Source: Candidatus Bathyarchaeota archaeon (GTDB lineage Archaea; Thermoproteota; Bathyarchaeia; Bathyarchaeales; WUQV01). Taken from it: a DNA stretch of 64,000 nucleotides. Positions within the stretch are counted from its first letter, which is position 1; each line of letters begins with the position of its first letter. The notes under the pieces are model-generated. The model was not told the DNA's origin, did not search any database, and saw only the letters and a program-made list of their open reading frames with translations. Where the stretch lies: positions 38,927-102,926 of the forward strand of contig JAGGVF010000009.1 of NCBI GenBank assembly GCA_021158125.1, given 5' to 3'. The translations under genes and the position numbers were made by a program. This document shows, piece by piece, positions 35,082-44,336 of this stretch.

Positions 35082-36248
35082 TTATTTTATTTTTCTGTGA
35101 GGTTCATGTCCTTCCTTAAGGCCTATTGTTGCCAGCATACTCAAAGCTGCAAGGTTCTGTGCAAGACCAACAGCAGCCATTATTTCAGCAAGCTGATCAG
35201 CACTCTTAACCCTCAAAATCTTCCTTAAAACGAACTCAGCCTTTGGTATCTTCTTTATTTCTCCTCCAACTATTCCGCATGGAATCAGCATTTCTAACTC
35301 GCCAACCAGATAGTCTCCTTCTGAACGCCACTTGCTTAATGGTTTATACGTTCCATTTTTTGCCGCAAACGCATGATTTGCGCTTTCTATGGCTCGCCAG
35401 TCTTGTCCAGTTGCAACTGCAACTGCGTCAACTCCGTTCATAATGCCCTTGTTATGCGTTACAGCCCTGTAAACGTCGTTTTCAGCCCAAATGCTAAGCC
35501 AAACTATTCCGTCTCTTACCTCTTCACCGCTCCATTTCTTTCCGCTAACGCTTTTTCTGGCTAACCTTTCAACTGGAACCTCAGCCCTTGCTTTCACATG
35601 CCTCCCCGAGAAATTGGAGATTATACATGAATTGTAGGCTATGCCAGTCATTTTAGAAATTTCCTTTGCAACAGTTTCCGCCATGGCACTTGCAACTGCA
35701 GCGCCCATGGCGTCGCCCGGGTCGATGTAGATGTCAACTGTCATTGATTTTCCATGTTCGCTTTCGAAAACTCTGGTCTTTATGTCGTAGGCTCTGGAAA
35801 ACCTGTGGCCTTCATTTGCCTTCTCTAATAGGCGATTTTTATTTTCCAAAATTTTTCTTTCGGCCTCCAGCGGATTTTTGATGTTTATGAGTTGTATTTG
35901 CCCTATTGCTTTAGCGTAGTTACTCTGCTTTACTATTGAAGATTCTATTCCCTTCTCATAGCATAGTTTTGCTCCGTAGCATGCTCCAGCTACGACTGAT
36001 GCTTCCTCAACGACCATCGGTATGAAATAATCGGCGCCGTTAATTTTGAAGTAATTTGCAATTCTTAGTGGAAGCTCATAGTTGCTAACTGGATTCTCCC
36101 CTATGGCTGTTAGTTCTTTAAATCCAAGTGTGCAAAGATTTTTTAGAATCAGGGTTTCCTCCTCGCTTAAGTCTAAAAATTCCTTTAGAAATGCTATCCT
36201 TTCGTTTATTGAAAGTTTAAAGAAATTTGGAACAGCTGAAGACTTCAT
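35082..36248 (-). CDS. hmgA: HMG-CoA reductase, class II type, short C-terminus
   Basis: 388 residues from the ATG at 36248 (GAGG upstream). Class II pattern: P-N-F-F-K-L-S-I-N-E-R, G-A-D-Y-F-I-P-M-V-V-E-E-A-S with the catalytic Glu, D-P-G-D-A-M-G-A-A near 190, catalytic Lys in H-N-K-G-I-M-N-G, Asp in A-T-G-Q-D-W-R-A, and His in K-E-G-H-E. It reduces HMG-CoA to mevalonate for isoprenoid lipids. The chain stops seven residues after the catalytic His, so the C-terminal flap (about 45 residues in the Pseudomonas enzyme) is absent. The convergent neighbour begins immediately downstream. Confidence 0.92.
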   Translation of the reverse strand: MKSSAVPNFFKLSINERIAFLKEFLDLSEEETLILKNLCTLGFKELTAIGENPVSNYELPLRIANYFKINGADYFIPMVVEEASVVAGACYGAKLCYEKGIESSIVKQSNYAKAIGQIQLINIKNPLEAERKILENKNRLLEKANEGHRFSRAYDIKTRVFESEHGKSMTVDIYIDPGDAMGAAVASAMAETVAKEISKMTGIAYNSCIISNFSGRHVKARAEVPVERLARKSVSGKKWSGEEVRDGIVWLSIWAENDVYRAVTHNKGIMNGVDAVAVATGQDWRAIESANHAFAAKNGTYKPLSKWRSEGDYLVGELEMLIPCGIVGGEIKKIPKAEFVLRKILRVKSADQLAEIMAAVGLAQNLAALSMLATIGLKEGHEPHRKIK

Positions 36249-36373
36249 GTCTAATCCTCTTTCATAAGTTGTATTATGGAAATTTAACGTTTTAATAAGG
36301 CCTTTCATACCAACATTTCCCGGAAACGTTTATGGAATACTTTTGCTTGCCCAAAAATGGAAATAAAGAAAAA

Positions 36374-36874
36374 TTATTTACTTTCACGAAGCTCTTCAAG
36401 TTCTTTTTCTAATTCCTTGATTTTTTCTTCTATAACTTTCTCTAATACTTCAATTTTTCCAGTGTTTTCTGAAACCTTTGACATTAACGCGCCGTATGCC
36501 TGTTTTGGAACTACTATTTTGCCATAATTCTTGATCTCTTTTATTTTTTCGGTTATCAGCTCGGCGGGAGTATTTTTCTCTATTATTAGTTTTCCAGCGT
36601 TTATTATGCCCATGGGTTCCTCGATGCTTTTTAGCACATCAGCGTTTAGCTTTGATTCTCCGCTGTAGATTCTCATTCCTTCCTCGTATGGAATAACTAC
36701 TCCAACATTTTCTATTTTTGCACTGACCCGTCCCATCAAATTTTTAGGAACGATAAGTATTCCAACGTTTTTTATCTTTTTTAAATGCTCTAGTTCCTCC
36801 TCTGTTATATCCTTTAAGTTCAATGTTCCAGTGTTTTTTAAAACTCCTTCTTCTGCTTCTTCTTTTTCACTCAT
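36374..36874 (-). CDS. N-x-G repeat protein, unknown
   Basis: 166 residues. About six imperfect repeats share the pattern N-x-G-x-hydrophobic-x-hydrophobic (K-N-T-G-T-L, K-N-V-G-I-L-I-V-P, E-N-V-G-V-V-I-P, I-N-A-G-K-L-I-I, K-N-Y-G-K-I-V-V-P, E-N-T-G-K-I-E-V), spaced 20-35 residues, which suggests a small beta-solenoid. A charged C-terminal coiled coil (about 140-166) follows. It starts directly after the stop of the upstream HTH gene, so the pair is one transcription unit. No known family is recognised. Confidence 0.65.
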   Translation of the reverse strand: MSEKEEAEEGVLKNTGTLNLKDITEEELEHLKKIKNVGILIVPKNLMGRVSAKIENVGVVIPYEEGMRIYSGESKLNADVLKSIEEPMGIINAGKLIIEKNTPAELITEKIKEIKNYGKIVVPKQAYGALMSKVSENTGKIEVLEKVIEEKIKELEKELEELRESK

Positions 36875-37165
36875 TTATTCACCTCCTAATTTGAAAGTTA
36901 TTTTTGAATGTGAGGCTCTGTAATGTTTAATCCACCTTGGGCCCTTATCAGTGAATTTTATTTCGCTTTCAATTATTCCTAAGAATTCAAGTCTGGAGAG
37001 ATGATAGAAAACTGTTGTGAGCGGCAGCCTTAATTCTCTTGAAATTTCAGTTGCGGACATTGGTTTCTCCCGTAGGATTGCTAGTATCTTTTTGCCGATG
37101 TCGCTTGCTAGTTCCAAGGCTACTGCCCTCCAACGCCAATCTTCTAGATCAATCTCGTAGCTCAA
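36875..37165 (-). CDS. ArsR-like winged-helix regulator
   Basis: 96 residues. A winged helix spans about residues 20-80: I-L-A-I-L-R-E-K-P-M-S-A-T-E-I-S, recognition helix L-P-L-T-T-V-F-Y-H-L-S-R-L, and wing around E-S-E-I-K-F-T-D-K-G-P-R. No metal-binding cysteines. It is immediately upstream of the N-x-G repeat gene and may regulate this two-gene unit or sense through its partner. Confidence 0.82.
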   Translation of the reverse strand: MSYEIDLEDWRWRAVALELASDIGKKILAILREKPMSATEISRELRLPLTTVFYHLSRLEFLGIIESEIKFTDKGPRWIKHYRASHSKITFKLGGE

Positions 37166-37236
37166 ACAGAGCCTCCGCTTAGCTTATAGAGACAATATGA
37201 AAAAGAGTTGCGGCAACTTCGAAGAATTTTGAAGTT

Positions 37237-38136
37237 TTAATACGTCAAGCCTTCTTCAATAACGAAGTTTTGAAGTTTTCCTATGCCTTCTATTTCTATG
37301 GTTATTTTGTCGCCGGGTTTTAGGAACTTTGGTTCAGGTTTCATGAAAACTCCAACTCCTGCTGGTGTGCCCGTTGCAATTATGTCGGCTGGCTCTAAGG
37401 TCATAACTTTGCTTAGATGATGAACAACTTCATAGACGTTGAAAACCATATTTTTCGTTGATGAATCTTGCCTTAACTCGTTATTTACCCATGTTCTTAT
37501 TCTTAAGTTGTTCGGGTTCACTATTTGATTCGCCGTTGTTATGCATGGGCCTATTGGGGCGAATGTGTCAAAGCTTTTACCTCTAGTCCATTGTCTATCC
37601 TTAAATTGAACGTCTCTAGCTGAAACATCGTTGAGAATTGTGTATCCGAAAATGTGCTCCTTCGCCTTTTCAACAGGTATGTTTTTACCCTTTTTCCCTA
37701 TTACAATTGCAAGTTCTGCTTCATAATCAAGCTTTTTTACAAGGTTCGGTTTAACGATGGGCTTGTTCGGGCCAGTTATGGCTGTTCTGGGCTTCATAAA
37801 AATGATGGGTTCGTCTGGAATTTTAGCGTTCTGTTCGGCTGCATGGTCATAGTAGTTTAAGCCTAAACAGATGATTTTTGGAGGACTAGTAAGCGGAGCA
37901 AGAATTTCAACGTTTTCCACCTTATACGTTGCCGCCTCTTCGTAATCTTTTCCCAGATTTTCAAGATGCTCCTCAATTCTGTTAACAACGGTTGGACTAA
38001 GTGAAATAAGTTCTTCCAGAGTTTGCGGAATTGAGCATTTTATGAAGGGAGAAAGAACTGTTAAAGAAAGTATTTGGTTATCTTTCATTATGCCTATATG
38101 TTCTTTGCCGTCTTTTTTGAAGCGAACTATTTTCAT
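37237..38136 (-). CDS. Fumarylacetoacetate hydrolase family protein
   Basis: 299 residues. FAH core with C-L-G-L-N-Y-Y-D-H-A, F-M-K-P, the metal-binding D-Y-E-A-E-L-A near residue 140, N-D-V-S-A-R-D, and T-G-T-P-A-G-V-G near 250. Family members hydrolyse or decarboxylate beta-diketo and oxo acids, often in aromatic compound breakdown, and include oxaloacetate decarboxylases. The substrate is not identifiable. Confidence 0.92.
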   Translation of the reverse strand: MKIVRFKKDGKEHIGIMKDNQILSLTVLSPFIKCSIPQTLEELISLSPTVVNRIEEHLENLGKDYEEAATYKVENVEILAPLTSPPKIICLGLNYYDHAAEQNAKIPDEPIIFMKPRTAITGPNKPIVKPNLVKKLDYEAELAIVIGKKGKNIPVEKAKEHIFGYTILNDVSARDVQFKDRQWTRGKSFDTFAPIGPCITTANQIVNPNNLRIRTWVNNELRQDSSTKNMVFNVYEVVHHLSKVMTLEPADIIATGTPAGVGVFMKPEPKFLKPGDKITIEIEGIGKLQNFVIEEGLTY

Positions 38137-38159
38137 TTTAAATCACTCCTAAATGGGGG

Positions 38160-39443
38160 TTACATAAAGTCAACTAGACTTTTTTGAGGAACTTTAGGCT
38201 TTTCTTCCGCTCTCCCTTCTTCCTCAAAGAATATTATTTGGCCATAAACTCCATCATAACCGGGAACAACTTTCACTCGGCCTTCTCTAACCCTAACAAT
38301 TGCCTCGGCTATTTTTGGCTGAACCACCTTGCAAAGTTCCTCAAAAGAAGCGTCTATGAGAACTGAATATTCATTTCCAAAGCGGGCTATCAAAGAATTA
38401 TAAACTTCCCAAACCTTTCGAACACTTGGGCTTTCATAACCCAAAACAGAGGCGATTATTTCTGAAAGCGGAAGCAAATGCATAAAACCAATTGCATTTT
38501 TAGGCTTGAAACCTTCAGGTCTGTCGGCTAGTTCTTCCACTCTTTGCTCAACGCCTTTAGTAAGCCTTCTTCTACAAACTGGGCAAATGTTTCCGAGTTT
38601 TATTGCTTCTTTTGGAGGAAGCGAAACACCGCATTTTCTGTGGCCGCTCCAATGATACTTTCCGTAGGCTGGATTAACTTCAATTGTGAACTTGAAACGG
38701 TTCCTATCCTTCGTTCTTATGGCATCAACTATTTCATAGTAGGTTATTCTTTCCAGTTCGAAGACGTTTGCTTCTCGACCTATCCTCCACGGCCAGAAAC
38801 TGTGGCTGTCACTGTTGGAAACAAGAACATACTTGTCTAGGGCGCTTAATCTCCAGTTCATCGGGGGGTCCGAGCTAAGCCCTGTTTCTAAGGCGTGAAT
38901 ATGCTTCGTCATGTCTTCGTAGCATTCCTCTACGCTGTTGAAGCCGCTGAATGCTCCGAAAATGCTGAACCAGGGAGTCCAAGCGTGAGCTGGGAAAACC
39001 TCGTTTAGACTTGAAACTTCCATAACTTCTTCGACAAGTTGGGCGGCAGTCATGTCAAGAGTTGGCCGTCCATCAATGTCTAAACTGCCATATTTGGCCA
39101 GTCTATCGTTAATTTGAACAGCCGTTTCAATGTTCGGCGTTAGAATCACGTGATGAATCTTTTTGGTTTGGCCGTTAACTACAAAAACTGTGCTGACTTC
39201 GGTTGTTATCATAAAATAAACAGGTGATTCCGGGTCTTTAGCTAGTTTGTAAAGGCCTGTTCCCGGAATTTCAGTTAGAGACTCTTGAAGTTCCTTCAGC
39301 CATTTTGGATGGGTGAAGTCTCCGGTTCCAACGAGGTTTAGGCCTTTAATTTTTGCAAATCTGGCAATTTCTTCAACGTTCATTTTTTGGCTTGTAGCCC
39401 TACTGTAGCGGCTGTGAATGTGAAGGTCGGCTATTATTCTCAT
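38160..39443 (-). CDS. Endonuclease Q (PHP-domain DNA repair nuclease)
   Basis: 427 residues. PHP metal motifs: D-L-H-I-H-S-R-Y-S at the start, G-T-G-D-F-T-H-P, P-A-H-A-W-T-P near 148 and S-N-S-D-S-H near 205. The zinc-binding insert H-W-S-G-H-R-K-C-G ... C-P-V-C and E-E-L-A-D-R-P-E-G-F follow. The tail ends Q-K-S-L-V-D-F-M, a PCNA-binding (PIP) motif. EndoQ cuts 5' to deaminated bases and abasic sites. Overlaps the downstream DedA gene by 4 bases. Confidence 0.9.
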   Translation of the reverse strand: MRIIADLHIHSRYSRATSQKMNVEEIARFAKIKGLNLVGTGDFTHPKWLKELQESLTEIPGTGLYKLAKDPESPVYFMITTEVSTVFVVNGQTKKIHHVILTPNIETAVQINDRLAKYGSLDIDGRPTLDMTAAQLVEEVMEVSSLNEVFPAHAWTPWFSIFGAFSGFNSVEECYEDMTKHIHALETGLSSDPPMNWRLSALDKYVLVSNSDSHSFWPWRIGREANVFELERITYYEIVDAIRTKDRNRFKFTIEVNPAYGKYHWSGHRKCGVSLPPKEAIKLGNICPVCRRRLTKGVEQRVEELADRPEGFKPKNAIGFMHLLPLSEIIASVLGYESPSVRKVWEVYNSLIARFGNEYSVLIDASFEELCKVVQPKIAEAIVRVREGRVKVVPGYDGVYGQIIFFEEEGRAEEKPKVPQKSLVDFM

Positions 39444-40051
39444 TTTATTCCCAGCTTTTCCTTTCCAAAGTATTTTTCAAAAACTTCTTCCCAGTCAACC
39501 TTCAGCAAGACGAAGAGTAGTATGAAAAGTGCAATTATGGTAATTGTTATTCCTATCCAGCTTCCCTCCTCGCCGAAGATAAGTACGGCGAGGTCTCTAA
39601 ATAAACTTCCAAAGTATGCGAGGAAAAAACACATTAGAAATTTTCCGGCGAGGCATGGTAAGAAGGTTTTCCAAAACTTGTATTTGAGGATTCCAAGCGG
39701 TATAAAAAGCAGATCATCCGGAAGCGGCGTTAAAGCAAAGAGAAAAACAACTACTGGCCCATACTTATCAAATATTTTTACGAAAAAATTCATCTTTCTC
39801 CTTCTTTCCTTACTTATTAGTTTTCCGCCATAATACCCTAGAGCATAGCCTGAAAATTCTCCTACAGCCGAACCTAACCCACCTGCCATCGCCAACAGAA
39901 AGGGATTCCAACCAGCACTTCCCAAAGCCAAAATAATAATTGTATAGGGAATTGGGAAAAAAATCGATAGGGACCCTATGAAACTTATGAAGAATACTCC
40001 TAGGAACTGATACTGCTGAGCAACATTCATTAACCATTCTTGTAGTTGCAA
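39440..40051 (-). CDS. DedA/VTT-domain membrane protein
   Basis: 203 residues with about five membrane helices. The VTT pattern is clear: F-P-I-P-Y, G-G-L-G-S-A-V-G-E-F-S-G-Y-A-L-G-Y near 65, K-Y-G-P-V-V-V-F-L-F-A-L-T-P-L-P-D-D near 115, and G-K-F-L-M-C near 148. DedA/VTT proteins act in lipid scrambling or membrane homeostasis. Its start overlaps no upstream gene. Confidence 0.85.
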   Translation of the reverse strand: MQLQEWLMNVAQQYQFLGVFFISFIGSLSIFFPIPYTIIILALGSAGWNPFLLAMAGGLGSAVGEFSGYALGYYGGKLISKERRRKMNFFVKIFDKYGPVVVFLFALTPLPDDLLFIPLGILKYKFWKTFLPCLAGKFLMCFFLAYFGSLFRDLAVLIFGEEGSWIGITITIIALFILLFVLLKVDWEEVFEKYFGKEKLGIK

Positions 40052-40095
40052 GCTGCTCCGCCTTAGATGCGAATGTTAATATGCTCCATATTAGG

Positions 40096-40707
40096 CTACG
40101 AAGATTTAACTCTAATCGTTCTTTGCGGCGTAACTATTATGTCAATCTTCTCGTCGTGCTCCTCGGAAGGAACAAAATCTACAATTTGCAATTCATGAAC
40201 TGTAGTGGCCACTGGAATTTTTCCGAATTTACTACGTATAGTTGATAATTCGCGGTCTCCATAGCCTCCTCCCTTTCCAAGTCTATGACCATGAGAATCT
40301 ACGGCTACGCTTCCAGTTACAACCAAGTCTGGCTTTGGAAAATCCTCTGTTTTTTCACCGTGAATGAATGCTCCTCTGATTGTTGATGCAAAACTTTCTT
40401 TACCCCTAACTTTTTCAGGTTTTACTATTAAAAATCCGCTTTTAAGCCTTGGAGAAGCCATAACTAGAATCTTTCCTTCTTTTAAAGCGTTTTCTCTAAC
40501 TTTCCTCTGAGGAGAATCTGGACTTACAAAGATTATTCTGGCCTTTTTCCATTCTTCAAGTTTTCTGAGGTTTTCAGCGGCCTTCTCCGCACCAACAAAA
40601 TTTGGTATCCTTCCCCAGCACGGCAAAGGAAACCTTGCGATGCCCCTTTCTTGCATTTCCCTCCAAATTTTCTCTCTTAACCTTTGTTTTTCCCTCTTTA
40701 CTTCCAA
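40096..40707 (-). CDS. 5-formyltetrahydrofolate cyclo-ligase family protein
   Basis: 203 residues. The MTHFS fold is evident: K-R-E-K-Q-R-L-R-E-K-I-W at the N-terminus, V-A-V-D-S-H-G-H-R-L-G-K-G-G-G-Y-G-D near residue 145 (the nucleotide/folate loop), and V-A-T-T-V-H-E-L-Q. The bacterial enzyme converts 5-formyl-THF to methenyl-THF with ATP. In archaea the pterin may be tetrahydromethanopterin-like or the protein may act elsewhere, so substrate is open. Confidence 0.85.
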   Translation of the reverse strand: MEVKREKQRLREKIWREMQERGIARFPLPCWGRIPNFVGAEKAAENLRKLEEWKKARIIFVSPDSPQRKVRENALKEGKILVMASPRLKSGFLIVKPEKVRGKESFASTIRGAFIHGEKTEDFPKPDLVVTGSVAVDSHGHRLGKGGGYGDRELSTIRSKFGKIPVATTVHELQIVDFVPSEEHDEKIDIIVTPQRTIRVKSS

Positions 40708-40746
40708 GCTGGCTCACGATTCAAGAAAGTTGAGAAAATAAAGGGG

Positions 40747-41958
40747 TTAGATTAAGCCTACTGCTTTTCCTCCTTTCTTGAAGGCTTCTATTGCTTTGTC
40801 CAAATGCTCCCTCGTGTGCTTTGCGCATAATTGAACTCTTATTCTGGCCTTTTCCCTTGGAACCATCGGATAGACTATTGGCAGAACAAATATTCCTTCT
40901 TTCCAAACGTAGTCTGCGAGGTCTCTAGCCGTCTTGCTTCTTCCACACATGACGGGAACTATGGGTGTTTCAGTATTTCCAGTGTCAAATCCCAAGGCTT
41001 GCATTTCCTCCATGAAGTAGCGTCGGTTTTCCCAGACCATATCAACGAGTTGAGGATTAGACTCAAGAACTTCAATTGCCGCTTTACATGCTGCTGCAAC
41101 TCCCGGAGGCATAGCTCCGCTTAAGAGCCAAGTTCTAGCCTTGTTGTAGGCAAAGTTTCGCAAGTCCTCGCTTCCAGTTATGTGGCCGCCTATTACGCCG
41201 AAGGCTTTTGAGAATGTCCCCATTTCAATGTGAACTTGGTCACGTGTTAATCGGAAGTGGCTTACTATTCCGCGTCCGCCTTCGCCTAATACGCCTTCTC
41301 CGTGAGCGTCGTCCACGTAGACTCCGGCCCCATGTTCCTCGGCGAGTTTTGCAATTTCAGGCAGCGGAGCCAAGTCGCCGTCCATGCTGAATACTCCATC
41401 TGTTATTATCCATATTCGCCTGTAAGGTGGATCATGCTTTTCTGCTTCGTTAAGTACTCGTTCTAGGTCTTCTATGTCCTTGTGCTTGTATATGGCTCTG
41501 TCCGCGTGGCTAAGCCTTATTCCGTCGATTATTGAACCGTGGTTTAGTTCGTCTGAGACGAATAGGTCTCCTCTGTCGGCTAGTTGGGGGATTAGGCCTT
41601 CGTTGGCCATGAAACCTGTTTGAAATGTTAGCGATGCTGGGGCACGTTTGAATCTTGCGAGGGTTCTGTCTAGTTCCTCGTGGATGGACATGTTTCCAGC
41701 TATTGAACGGTCGCTTCCAGCTCCAGCGCCGTATTTTTCGGTGGCTTCAATCATTGCTTTAACAACTTTTGGGTGAGTTGCCAAGTTCAAGTAGTTGTTG
41801 GCGCACATCATAATGACTTTTTTACCGTTTACTATGCATTCTGGCTCACTTGCGCTTTCAAGAATTTTCAACTCCCAGTTTAAGCCTTCCTGAACCAGCC
41901 GTTCATATTCCTCACGGAAGAAGGCTGTTGGATTTCTTTTAGGCTTATTAACCGCCAA
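40747..41958 (-). CDS. kbl: Glycine C-acetyltransferase (2-amino-3-ketobutyrate CoA ligase)
   Basis: 403 residues. Alpha-oxoamine synthase fold with pyridoxal phosphate; the Schiff-base lysine lies in G-T-F-S-K-A-F-G near residue 250, and D-D-A-H-G-E-G near 218. It cleaves 2-amino-3-oxobutyrate with CoA into glycine and acetyl-CoA. The threonine 3-dehydrogenase that makes this substrate is encoded 73 bases upstream on the same strand, so the annotation as Kbl (rather than AONS or ALAS) rests on this pairing. Confidence 0.93.
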   Translation of the reverse strand: MAVNKPKRNPTAFFREEYERLVQEGLNWELKILESASEPECIVNGKKVIMMCANNYLNLATHPKVVKAMIEATEKYGAGAGSDRSIAGNMSIHEELDRTLARFKRAPASLTFQTGFMANEGLIPQLADRGDLFVSDELNHGSIIDGIRLSHADRAIYKHKDIEDLERVLNEAEKHDPPYRRIWIITDGVFSMDGDLAPLPEIAKLAEEHGAGVYVDDAHGEGVLGEGGRGIVSHFRLTRDQVHIEMGTFSKAFGVIGGHITGSEDLRNFAYNKARTWLLSGAMPPGVAAACKAAIEVLESNPQLVDMVWENRRYFMEEMQALGFDTGNTETPIVPVMCGRSKTARDLADYVWKEGIFVLPIVYPMVPREKARIRVQLCAKHTREHLDKAIEAFKKGGKAVGLI

Positions 41959-42031
41959 ACCTTTTCACCTCAACGAATGTTATACGCATTCACAACTCTA
42001 CAAATTCTACAAATAAGTTCTTAACGTTTAC

Positions 42032-43108
42032 CTATTCCCATACCGGTTCAAGAACAACCTTTCCAGCTTGCTTTTGCTTTATGGCTTGCATTCCCTTCTC
42101 AATTTCCCTTATTGGAAATCTATGCGTAATTATCTGCATTATTTTATCTCTAAACGCTTTAATTGAAAGCAGTCCCTTCACTTGATACCAAGTTTCAAAC
42201 ATTCTGCGGCCAGTAATACCATAAACAACAGCCGACTTGAAAATTATAGCGTTGTTAAAGTCTAATTCGACAGATTTCTCGAAAAGACCCAAAAGAGAAA
42301 CCCTACCGCCGGGAGTTAAAATTTCAAAAGCTTGTCTAAGAGCAGAAGGGGCCCCAGACATTTCTAAAACAACGTCAACACCGCGGTTATTAGTTTCGTC
42401 AAGAATTACTTTAACTATTTTGTCGCCGTACTCTTTGGCGCTTAAAACTAGGTCTGCACCCATTTTTTTGGCAATTTCCATACGTGTGAGGTTTAGGCCT
42501 CCGGCTGTGGCAAAAACTTTTTCTGCACCTAAGGTTTTTGCGACGGCTATTGCCATCAACCCTATTGGGCCGCAGCCTAAAACTGCAACTGTTTTTCCAG
42601 CTATGTCTTCAATATGGTCTTTCGGCAGCACTGCGTGCACGGCGTTTCCAAGAGGCTCCTGAATAGACGCTAAAGCCGGGTCTAAGTCTGGGCTGTTTTT
42701 CCAAGCGTTTAGGGCGGGTAGGGCAACATATTCTGCGAAGACTCCGTCCCGGTCGACGCCTAGAATTTCCACGTTCTTGCAGACATGCATTCTGTCTGTT
42801 AGGCATTGGTAGCATGTTCCGTCAACAATGTGGGTTTCAGCTGAAACAAAATCGCCGATTTGCACAGAAGTTACGTTTTCTCCAACCTCCACAACTTCTC
42901 CGCAAAATTCGTGACCAAAAATTAATGGGATCTTCTTAATTCTACTTTGAGCCCACTCGTTCCAATCCCAAATGTGAACATCTGTCCCGCAGATTGAAGC
43001 CATTTTAACCTTGACAAGAACCTCGTTTTTCCCAGTTTTAGGAATTTCAACATGTTTTATTTCGGCTCCCGGAGCCCGCTTAGACTTGACAACAGCATAC
43101 ATACTCAT
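42032..43108 (-). CDS. tdh: L-threonine 3-dehydrogenase
   Basis: 358 residues from the ATG at 43108; other ATGs lie within 4 codons. Catalytic zinc ligands in C-G-T-D-V-H and G-H-E; Rossmann G-C-G-P-I-G-L near 180. The structural zinc loop reads D-G-T-C-Y-Q-C-L-T-D-R-M-H-V-C, where the first of the usual four cysteines is Asp. It oxidises threonine to 2-amino-3-oxobutyrate with NAD+, feeding Kbl. Confidence 0.92.
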   Translation of the reverse strand: MSMYAVVKSKRAPGAEIKHVEIPKTGKNEVLVKVKMASICGTDVHIWDWNEWAQSRIKKIPLIFGHEFCGEVVEVGENVTSVQIGDFVSAETHIVDGTCYQCLTDRMHVCKNVEILGVDRDGVFAEYVALPALNAWKNSPDLDPALASIQEPLGNAVHAVLPKDHIEDIAGKTVAVLGCGPIGLMAIAVAKTLGAEKVFATAGGLNLTRMEIAKKMGADLVLSAKEYGDKIVKVILDETNNRGVDVVLEMSGAPSALRQAFEILTPGGRVSLLGLFEKSVELDFNNAIIFKSAVVYGITGRRMFETWYQVKGLLSIKAFRDKIMQIITHRFPIREIEKGMQAIKQKQAGKVVLEPVWE

Positions 43109-43204
43109 AATTATCAACACACTGTAAGTTAGAAACCTAAATGACTAAGTTTAAGCATATTAAGGTTTACCAAACACTGCAGCAAAGAGAAAGGGAGATA
43201 AAAA

Positions 43205-44332
43205 TTGAAAATTGGATTTATAGTAAATCCTATTGCAGGCATGGGCGGCAGAGTAGGGTTAAAAGGAACAGACGGTGTATTAGAAAAGGCAATAGCCCTC
43301 GGAGCAAAGCCAGTTGCACCGCAAAGAGCAGAAGAGTTCCTTAAAAGGCTTAAACAAAGCGAAATAATGCCGAAAGTCAAGATTATAACGTGCCCCGGAA
43401 TCATGGGAGAAGACGAAGCAAAAGAGACCAAAATAAATGCTGAAATTTTGCCCTTGCCAAAGAAGGAGAAAACAACAGCTGAAGACACTAAAAGGGCAGT
43501 TAAGCTGTTGGTCTCTGAAAGCTATGATGTAGGCTTAATAGTTTTTGTAGGCGGAGACGGAACCGCCAGAGACATACTTGACGCTTTAAAAGAAACAGGA
43601 AAGGAAGTAGCAGTTTTAGGGGTTCCAGCAGGTGTTAAAATGTACAGTGGAATATTCGCTGTTAACCCGGCTGAAGCTGTAGATGTAATTGAAGCGTTTG
43701 CGAAAGGAGAAGCAGAAATAACAGAGTTTGAAATTATGGACGCTGACGAAACAGCAATAAGAAGCGACAGATTTGCAATTCGCCTATATGGCTATTTGAA
43801 AGGCCCATACTTGCCCATGAGAATCCAAGGAACCAAGCAAGTAAGCCCCGAAACCGCAAACGAAAAAGAAAATCAGCTTGGAATAGCAAGATTTGTAATT
43901 GAAACAATGAAGCCGGAAGCCACTTACATTCTTGGGCCGGGAACAACAGTGAAAACATTGGCTGAACTACTTGGAATAAAAAAGACAGTTCTCGGAGTGG
44001 ACTTATACCAGAACGGCAAGGTCATCAACGATGTGAATGAAAAGGAAATTCTTGAAAACGTTAAAGATTGGAAAAACACCTGGATAGTTGTCTCTCCAAT
44101 CGGCGGTCAAGGAATGATTTTTGGACGTGGAAACCAGCAAATAAGCCCAGAAATAATAAGAAAAGTCGGAAAAGAGCATATAATCGTTTTAGCTACTAAA
44201 AGTAAGATTCAAAGACTGGAAAGCGGAGCTTTAAGAGTTGATACAGGCGACTCTGAAGTTGATGAAATGCTGAAGGGCTACATTAAAGTCATTACAGACT
44301 ATAGGGAATGGAGGCTTCTTCCAGTTAAATAG
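43205..44332 (+). CDS. ATP-NAD kinase family protein
   Basis: 375 residues from a TTG with GGGAG upstream. Opening I-G-F-I-V-N-P-I-A-G-M-G-G-R-V-G-L-K-G-T and the kinase motif V-G-G-D-G-T-A-R-D near residue 118 belong to the large archaeal NAD kinase-like family (COG3199). It likely phosphorylates NAD or a related diol. It is divergent from tdh. Confidence 0.85.
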   Translation: MKIGFIVNPIAGMGGRVGLKGTDGVLEKAIALGAKPVAPQRAEEFLKRLKQSEIMPKVKIITCPGIMGEDEAKETKINAEILPLPKKEKTTAEDTKRAVKLLVSESYDVGLIVFVGGDGTARDILDALKETGKEVAVLGVPAGVKMYSGIFAVNPAEAVDVIEAFAKGEAEITEFEIMDADETAIRSDRFAIRLYGYLKGPYLPMRIQGTKQVSPETANEKENQLGIARFVIETMKPEATYILGPGTTVKTLAELLGIKKTVLGVDLYQNGKVINDVNEKEILENVKDWKNTWIVVSPIGGQGMIFGRGNQQISPEIIRKVGKEHIIVLATKSKIQRLESGALRVDTGDSEVDEMLKGYIKVITDYREWRLLPVK

Positions 44333-44336
44333 AGTT

